Assembly (NCBI GenBank): GCA_011389605.1
Contig: JAABTZ010000054.1
Coordinates: forward strand, 1-10,770
DNA: 10,770 bases
Source of the DNA: Desulfobacteraceae bacterium
GTDB lineage: Bacteria; Desulfobacterota; Desulfobacteria; Desulfobacterales; Desulfosalsimonadaceae
Direction: 5' to 3'
Of this stretch, positions 6,703 through 10,770 are shown piece by piece (the first letter of the stretch is position 1; each line of letters begins with the position of its first letter). The position numbers and the translations under genes are program-made. The notes beneath the pieces were generated by a model, which made no database searches, was not told the origin of the DNA, and was given only the letters and a program-made list of their open reading frames with translations.

Positions 6703-7643
6703 TGTTTAAATGTTACAATCATGCTGTATCCGACCTGCGAACCGGCCTGATGTGGAGCCGGGATGCGGCACTTTCCGAATTTCCCCTGACCTGGAAGGAA
6801 GCTTTTGATTTTGTGGACTCGCTAAATTCCCGGGAATTTGAGGGGTATGCCAACTGGCGGCTTCCCAACCGCAGGGAACTGTTTTCACTTATCAGCCTCA
6901 GCCGGATCAACCCCGCCCTGCCAGAAGGTCATCCTTTTGAAAATGTGTTTCCCGGTTATTACTGGAGCGCCAGCACGTGCGCCAGGCTGCCGGATCAGGC
7001 CTGGTATGTGCACTTGGGCGGCGCCAAGGTATACAGGGGGATGAAGTATGCGTCATACATGGTCTGGCCTGTTCGCACACAGGCGCAAAAGAAGGGGACG
7101 GTTTTTCAGACCGGCCAGAAGCAGTGCTTTGATGAAGCCGGCCGGCCCGGGCCATGCAGCGGCACACTGCAGGGGGCCTCGGTTCTTGCCGGAAAACCCT
7201 GGCCCGGTCCGCGCTTTGAGGTCCAGGCAGATACGGTTACAGATCACATGACAGGCCTGAACTGGATGAAAAAAGCAGATGCCGCCGGCCGGGAGGTTGC
7301 CTGGCAGGAGGCCTTTGATTTCATTGACCGTTTAAACCAGAATGCTGTCACGGGTTTTTCCGACTGGCGGCTGCCGCATATCCGTGAACTGGAAAGCCTG
7401 GTGGACCTAGGCGAGCACAGCCCTGCCCTGCCATCGAAAAACCCATTTAAGGATATCCGGGATTTTTACTGGTCAGCAACCACAAGCCGGTATGAAACCC
7501 GATATGCCTGGGCACTGTATCTCAAAGACGGGGCGGTGGGCGTGGGGTTTAAGCCTGACCCGGAATTTTTCCTCTGGCCGGTGCGGGGAGCGGACTTGTT
7601 ATCAAATTTAAAGAAAGGAGCCAATCATGCAGACATCGCTTAA
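6702..7643 (+). CDS. Protein with two DUF1566 (Lcl_C-type) domains
   Basis: From the ATG at 6702 the protein has 313 residues and two tandem copies of the DUF1566 fold. Copy 1 shows DLRTGLMW, ANWRLPNRREL and YYWSAS...VWPVR. Copy 2 shows DHMTGLNW, SDWRLPHIREL and FYWSAT...LWPVR. A linker with TGQ.QCFD...PCSG joins them. The WRLP and WSA motifs are diagnostic of this family, which is common in Desulfobacterota but has no assigned biochemical role. There is no signal peptide or membrane segment. The frame stays open upstream to a TTG at 6639, but that part is repeat copy 2, so 6702 is preferred even though no Shine-Dalgarno is visible. The usual first strand (F.DNGDGTVTD) is reduced to FKCYNHAVSD, so the native 5' end may have been lost. 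It overlaps the next gene by 17 bases. Confidence 0.85.
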   Translation: MFKCYNHAVSDLRTGLMWSRDAALSEFPLTWKEAFDFVDSLNSREFEGYANWRLPNRRELFSLISLSRINPALPEGHPFENVFPGYYWSASTCARLPDQAWYVHLGGAKVYRGMKYASYMVWPVRTQAQKKGTVFQTGQKQCFDEAGRPGPCSGTLQGASVLAGKPWPGPRFEVQADTVTDHMTGLNWMKKADAAGREVAWQEAFDFIDRLNQNAVTGFSDWRLPHIRELESLVDLGEHSPALPSKNPFKDIRDFYWSATTSRYETRYAWALYLKDGAVGVGFKPDPEFFLWPVRGADLLSNLKKGANHADIA

Positions 7644-8373
7644 AAACAAGACAGCGGTTGTAACCGGATCATCCCGGGGGATCGGAAGACAGATCGCTTT
7701 GAAACTGGGTGAGGCAGGCGCCTCGGTGATTGTAAATTATGCAGGCAACGCGCAATCGGCAGACGAGGTTTGCTCGCGGATTATTGAAAGCGGCGGGCAG
7801 GCTGTCTCTGTACAGGCGGATATGAGAAACACAAATGAGATAGAGTCGTTGTTTGACAGCGCGCTCAGAAGCTTCGGCACCCTGGATATTCTTGTAAACA
7901 ATGCAGGAATTGCTTTGTTTAAAAAAATTGAGGAGATATCCGAGGAGGAGTTTGACAACATTTTTGCTGTTAATGTGAAAGGCCTGTTTTTTTCCTGCCG
8001 GCAGGCTTCAAAAAAAATGGCTGACGGCGGCAGAATCATCAATATTTCCTCATCTGTTACAAAGATGATGCTGCCCAATTATGGTGTGTATGCAGCCACC
8101 AAAGGGGCTGTTGAACAAATAACAAAGGTGCTGGCAAAGGAGTTGGGCCGCAGGAGAATTGCGGTAAATACCATTTCGCCAGGTCCTGTAAATACAGAGC
8201 TTTTCAGGCAGGGAAAGACCGAGGCCCAGATACAGAATCTGGCAGATGCGGCGGCATTCGGGCGCATCGGGACACCACGGGATATTGCTGATGCGGTAAG
8301 CTTTCTGGTAAGCGACGAAGCCGGCTGGATAACCGGACAGAACCTGTGTGTAAACGGAGGCTTTGCTGCATAA
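7627..8373 (+). CDS. Short-chain dehydrogenase/reductase, FabG-like
   Basis: This 248-residue classical SDR is an NAD(P)(H)-dependent soluble oxidoreductase. The cofactor motif is TGSSRGIG (13-20), NNAG is at 91-94, the structural Asn is in NVKG (116), the catalytic residues are Ser142, Tyr155 and Lys159 (YAATK), and SPGPVNT follows at 184-190. The length and the NGG near the C-terminus (243-245) match 3-oxoacyl-ACP reductase-like enzymes. Arg17 and the absence of an acidic residue after the second strand (VNYAGN) suggest NADP(H). AAAGGAG lies 6 bases before the ATG. It is translationally coupled to the DUF1566 gene (17-base overlap) and is followed after 21 bases by the DUF3786 gene. The substrate cannot be read from sequence. 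A role in fatty acid synthesis proper is not supported, since no fab genes are nearby. Confidence 0.92.
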   Translation: MQTSLKNKTAVVTGSSRGIGRQIALKLGEAGASVIVNYAGNAQSADEVCSRIIESGGQAVSVQADMRNTNEIESLFDSALRSFGTLDILVNNAGIALFKKIEEISEEEFDNIFAVNVKGLFFSCRQASKKMADGGRIINISSSVTKMMLPNYGVYAATKGAVEQITKVLAKELGRRRIAVNTISPGPVNTELFRQGKTEAQIQNLADAAAFGRIGTPRDIADAVSFLVSDEAGWITGQNLCVNGGFAA

Positions 8374-8394
8374 AGGCCCTGCAAGGAAAAGCGT

Positions 8395-9006
8395 ATGACT
8401 GACTTAATCGGCCCGGTTTATTTTCAAAAACTTGCCTGCCAGGACCCGCAGACGGTTTGCGCAAGGGCCATGTGCGAATACAACGACACTGATCGCTCCT
8501 ATATCCTTAGTGTGTGGGGCGATCTGTTTAAGGTATGCCCTCACCGGTCTTCAGTGGAGGTAATCCGGCAGCGCCATGAGCGTCTTTATGCATGGTTTGA
8601 CCTTTTTGCCGTGCATTATCTGCTGGGAGCAGTGGACACGGAACCTGCGGGCCAATGGGTTTCAGAAAAAGATCTGCCCGGGGGCGCCACTTTTTTCCGG
8701 GGCCCTCACAGGATTCCAACGGATTTGATAACGGCCAGGTTCAGCGATGATGTCAGAGGCTTTGCCAGCCTGTGCCGGCAGTATGGGGGCGAGCAGCTTG
8801 ATTTGGCTGATGCCGCGCTTGCCTTTCAGGTGGCTCCGCGTATCCGGGCGGCCGTGCTGTACTGGCAGGGAGATGAGGAGTTTGCAGCAGAATCCAGGCT
8901 GCTTTTTGATCAAAGCATTTCCGCTCATCTGGCCCTGGACGTGATTTACGCCATGGCAGTGGGGATTTGCAAAAGGCTTGGGAAATCCGATACCTGCCTC
9001 AGGTGA
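8395..9006 (+). CDS. DUF3786 domain-containing protein
   Basis: This 203-residue protein shows the DUF3786 pattern: an N-terminal helix with CARAMCEYN (42-64 nt downstream of the start region, residues about 21-29), then HYLLGA (about 75-80), the block GQWVSEKDLPGGATFF (about 86-101), a mid region RFSDDVRGFASLC, and C-terminal LYWQGDEEF and LLFDQS.SAHL. The family occurs in anaerobes and has no established function. I associate it with genomes that use corrinoid and Wood-Ljungdahl chemistry, but this is recollection, not proof. AAGGA lies about 8 bases before the ATG. It is the last gene of the plus-strand cluster and overlaps the convergent iron-sulfur gene by 8 bases, with no terminator between them. 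Confidence 0.8.
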   Translation: MTDLIGPVYFQKLACQDPQTVCARAMCEYNDTDRSYILSVWGDLFKVCPHRSSVEVIRQRHERLYAWFDLFAVHYLLGAVDTEPAGQWVSEKDLPGGATFFRGPHRIPTDLITARFSDDVRGFASLCRQYGGEQLDLADAALAFQVAPRIRAAVLYWQGDEEFAAESRLLFDQSISAHLALDVIYAMAVGICKRLGKSDTCLR

Positions 9007-9817
9007 CATCCACTGATTTTGATATCTGCCTGATGGCGTTTTCCATAAATGCTTTATTTTCGATAACCACGGATATGGCCGCCTGGGGGCACAGGCTTGC
9101 ACATCGGCCGCATCCCCTGCATTGGCTCTGATCAATTACCGCACGATCGTCAATCATGCAAATGGCACCAACAAAACAGTCCTCGTTTGCACAAACCCCG
9201 CAGCCCGTGCAGTTTTGGCCCACCTCCATGTGAATGCCCGGCATGCGGAACATTTTCCGGCTGATATCCGGATGCATGTGGGGCAGAGTCTGCCAGAGGC
9301 AGCAGCATGGACAGCAGTTGCAGATGGTCATCAGTTTTCCGGGAGGCCCGAGGTTTAACCAGATCGTATCGATTCTGTTGCGGCCGATCATGTGCACAAG
9401 CCCGGCTTCCCGGCATCGGCGGGCATGTGCCATTGCCTCCTCGGCCGTGGCCCGCCGCCCGAATCGCGGATTGATCCCGTCTGCTGCCTCACCCAGAAAG
9501 ATACATCCGTATTCAACGGGATAATCCCTGCATCCTTGCGAGTCCCGGCAAATACAAAAATCCATGATCCATACAGAAGCAGCCTTTTTGATGAAATGGT
9601 CCACAATCCCGGAAGGAACCGGCACACTTGAAGGCGCCTCCACTGTCTCATTTATCGCAATCACGGAATCTCTGGGCAAAAATATGACATCGTCATTTTT
9701 AAAAAACAGGCGCTCGACTATCCATCCTATCACTCGATAGCGTGTCATCCTGGACCAGAAAAACCGGGTTGGGTATATTTTATTTATAATCTTCCGTATT
9801 TTGTACGGGGTGGCCAT
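8999..9817 (-). CDS. Cysteine-rich double [4Fe-4S] ferredoxin-like protein
   Basis: The protein has 272 residues from the ATG at 9817, or 282 if the ATG at 9847 is used. Numbering here follows the longer form. The C-terminal part has two [4Fe-4S] motifs: C213-x2-C216-x2-C219-x4-C224 and C243-x2-C246-x2-C249-x3-C253-P. Further N-terminal are two other cysteine clusters, C98-x-C100 with C106 and C115 (in FCICRDSQGCRDYP...GC), and CNCCPCCC (176-183), which could bind additional metal centres. The rest is soluble, with no signal peptide. It probably carries electrons to or from an unknown redox enzyme. The 9817 start is preferred because AGGGA lies about 11 bases upstream and MATPYKIRK is a natural beginning; 9847 has no visible Shine-Dalgarno. 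It is not a corrinoid reactivase (RamA), which is much longer. Confidence 0.85.
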   Translation of the reverse strand: MATPYKIRKIINKIYPTRFFWSRMTRYRVIGWIVERLFFKNDDVIFLPRDSVIAINETVEAPSSVPVPSGIVDHFIKKAASVWIMDFCICRDSQGCRDYPVEYGCIFLGEAADGINPRFGRRATAEEAMAHARRCREAGLVHMIGRNRIDTIWLNLGPPGKLMTICNCCPCCCLWQTLPHMHPDISRKMFRMPGIHMEVGQNCTGCGVCANEDCFVGAICMIDDRAVIDQSQCRGCGRCASLCPQAAISVVIENKAFMENAIRQISKSVDVT

Positions 9818-9855
9818 CAGCTGGGTTTTCCCTGAGTTATGCCGCATGCATTGGC

Positions 9856-9941
9856 TTTTGTTTACAAAGACTTCCGGGCTGTTGCCCTGGTTGCAGGCAA
9901 AAGATGTTCTATAGCCTTTATCATCTCAGATGTAAACAAAA
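9856..9941. repeat. Perfect 11-bp inverted repeat between the Mth938-like and iron-sulfur genes
   Basis: TTTTGTTTACA (9856-9866) and TGTAAACAAAA (9931-9941) are exact inverted copies separated by 64 bases. Together they nearly fill the gap between the Mth938-like stop codon (9942-9944) and the iron-sulfur gene start region. A small GGGC/GCCC stem lies between the arms. It could be a two-site operator with DNA looping, or a long-range RNA stem separating the two genes. Neither is shown. Confidence 0.5.
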
Positions 9942-10295
9942 TCAGCATGTCAGGTGAAAACAGGCGGCAACCCGGGTACCTTTTTCCACATCCGTGTTGA
10001 ATTGTTTTGCCGCATCGCCGCTTGGCAATGCGGCCATGTCAATACCAAACTGGCGGCACTGCGTTATAACGGACTGGTCCACGGTCATGCGTCCGCTGGC
10101 ACCGGTACCGATTATCAGCCTGTCGGGCCGGCTTTCCAGCAGGGTGCCAATGTCTTCGGGCAAAAGCTTGTGGCCGTGAAAGCGCCGCCAATTATCCTCG
10201 ATTTTTCCATCTTCATAAATTATCAGATCCGAGGCAAATTGCCTGCCGTTGATGGTCATCCGGCCAAAAACGTAATTGTCGATTCTTGGGTGCAT
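9942..10295 (-). CDS. Mth938-like (DUF498/NDUFAF3-type) domain protein
   Basis: These 117 residues cover one complete Mth938-like domain: PRIDNYVFGRMTINGRQF.SDLIIY at the start, W..F.GH.L..EDI in the middle, the hallmark LIIGTGASG (60-68), and FHLTC at the C-terminus. The fold is shared with the mitochondrial complex I assembly factor NDUFAF3, but the bacterial function is not established. The ATG at 10295 gives the canonical family start, yet no Shine-Dalgarno is visible before it. The frame runs upstream without a stop through eight codons to the TAG of the carboxymuconolactone-decarboxylase-like gene. Translation therefore probably depends on coupling to, or read-through from, that gene. 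Confidence 0.88.
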   Translation of the reverse strand: MHPRIDNYVFGRMTINGRQFASDLIIYEDGKIEDNWRRFHGHKLLPEDIGTLLESRPDRLIIGTGASGRMTVDQSVITQCRQFGIDMAALPSGDAAKQFNTDVEKGTRVAACFHLTC

Positions 10296-10319
10296 AATGT
10301 CAGACCAATCGTTTTTGAA

Positions 10320-10634
10320 CTAATCGGTGATATCCCGCACCCAGCTCATGGCAGCGGCAATCGAAGGAAAGCCCAGGGTGGAGGTCAGCACCACAATTGC
10401 GTGGTGAATTTCCTCTCTGCTGGCCCCTGCCTTAAGAGCCCGGCGGGTGTGGCTGTGCACGGCTCCTTCAAGTCTGCTGGCTGCTGCGGCGGCCAGTTGA
10501 ATCAATTCAACCGTTTTTTCGTCCAGAGGTCCTTCCGCACGGGCGGCCTGACCGAGATCGGAAACCGCCTGCATGAGCTGCGGATGTTCAGACTCCATAA
10601 CCTGGTAGTTTTTGGGCAGTTGTTTTTTTGCCAT
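10320..10634 (-). CDS. Carboxymuconolactone decarboxylase (AhpD-like) family protein lacking the CxxC
   Basis: This 104-residue, single-domain all-helical protein has the family core SRLEGAVHSHTRRALKAGAS (53-72) and TLGFPS. In AhpD-type members the core reads C-x2-C-x3-H; aligned on His62, the two cysteines fall on Leu55 and Ala58, and the whole protein has no cysteine. Peroxidase or disulfide reductase activity of the AhpD kind is therefore not expected. The His residues at 60 and 62 are kept. AAAGGAG lies 8 bases before the ATG at 10634. It is the first gene of the minus-strand cluster, starting about 50 bases from repeat copy 3, and ends in TAG in frame with the Mth938-like gene. Confidence 0.88.
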   Translation of the reverse strand: MAKKQLPKNYQVMESEHPQLMQAVSDLGQAARAEGPLDEKTVELIQLAAAAASRLEGAVHSHTRRALKAGASREEIHHAIVVLTSTLGFPSIAAAMSWVRDITD

Positions 10635-10683
10635 GTTTTTGACTCCTTTCTTTGGGTAAAGAATTCAGGCAGTGATTAAGTGT

Positions 10684-10770
10684 TGACGGCTTAGTAAAAA
10701 GTCCAATATCTGCGTTACGCGCGATTTTTCAGAATTTCACGTACGGCTAAGTATGCTGCATTCTTCAAAA
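10684..10770 (+). repeat. Intergenic repeat element, copy 3 (cut by the window end)
   Basis: This 87-base stretch starts with TGACGGCTTAGTAAAAAGTC and differs from the first 87 bases of copy 1 at seven positions by eye, four of them in the terminal repeat. The left stem (10719-10735) equals that of copy 1, and the start of its complement is visible at 10760-10770. Orientation is the same as copies 1 and 2. The right end lies outside the window. Confidence 0.8.

Noticed and set aside
8999..9817. Iron-sulfur protein as the corrinoid reactivase (RamA)
   Set aside because: RamA-type proteins are about 500-650 residues. This one is under 290 and lacks the large activase domain.
10684..10703. TTGACGG at the outer end of the repeats as a -35 box
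   Set aside because: At 16-18 bases downstream only AATATC or ATATCT is found, a poor -10, so a promoter in the element is not supported.
4145..10770. The three direct repeats as a CRISPR array or an integron
   Set aside because: The copies are kilobases apart with ordinary genes between them, and they lack the short regular spacing of CRISPR and the attC core motifs.

Overview
The window looks like part of an anaerobic, sulfate-reducer-like genome, most likely Desulfobacterota (Desulfobacteria). The evidence is indirect: corrinoid-dependent methyltransferases of the MttB superfamily, a DUF3786 protein, a cysteine-rich double [4Fe-4S] protein, a DUF1566 protein, moderate GC content, and an intergenic repeat with GACGGCTTCGTAAAAAGTC ends that I associate with that group. 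No rRNA or tRNA gene was seen, so the lineage is an inference.

Layout. (1) 212-4044, minus strand: a methyltransferase operon, transcribed from about 4105 toward 212. It holds a B12-binding corrinoid protein (4044-3406), then two paralogous MttB-superfamily methyltransferases (3255-1777 and 1678-212). Each gene has a strong Shine-Dalgarno. Each intercistronic gap contains a GC-rich hairpin, and a strong hairpin terminator follows the last gene (143-182). Neither methyltransferase has an internal amber codon, so both are of the non-pyrrolysine type. The methyl donor is probably a quaternary amine, but the compound cannot be told from sequence. The corrinoid reactivase and the second methyltransferase, which would pass the methyl group to a pterin or thiol, are not in the window. 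(2) 4045-4466: a divergent intergenic region with a repeat copy and promoter candidates for both sides. (3) 4467-6476, plus strand: ftsH, a membrane AAA+ zinc protease. (4) 6477-6701: a second repeat copy that runs up to the first base of the next start codon. (5) 6702-9006, plus strand: a tightly packed set of a double-DUF1566 protein, a short-chain dehydrogenase/reductase and a DUF3786 protein. (6) 8999-10634, minus strand: a cysteine-free carboxymuconolactone-decarboxylase-like protein, an Mth938-like protein and an iron-sulfur protein. The iron-sulfur gene overlaps the DUF3786 gene tail to tail by 8 bases. (7) 10684-10770: a third repeat copy, cut by the window end.

The least explained parts are these. 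A family of ~153-bp direct repeats has imperfect ~20-bp terminal inverted repeats and a central hairpin whose stem sequence differs between copies while base pairing is kept. A two-gene unit (10634-9942) has its proteins in one reading frame, separated by a single TAG codon and an eight-codon linker. The methyltransferase operon has two different MttB paralogues but only one corrinoid protein.
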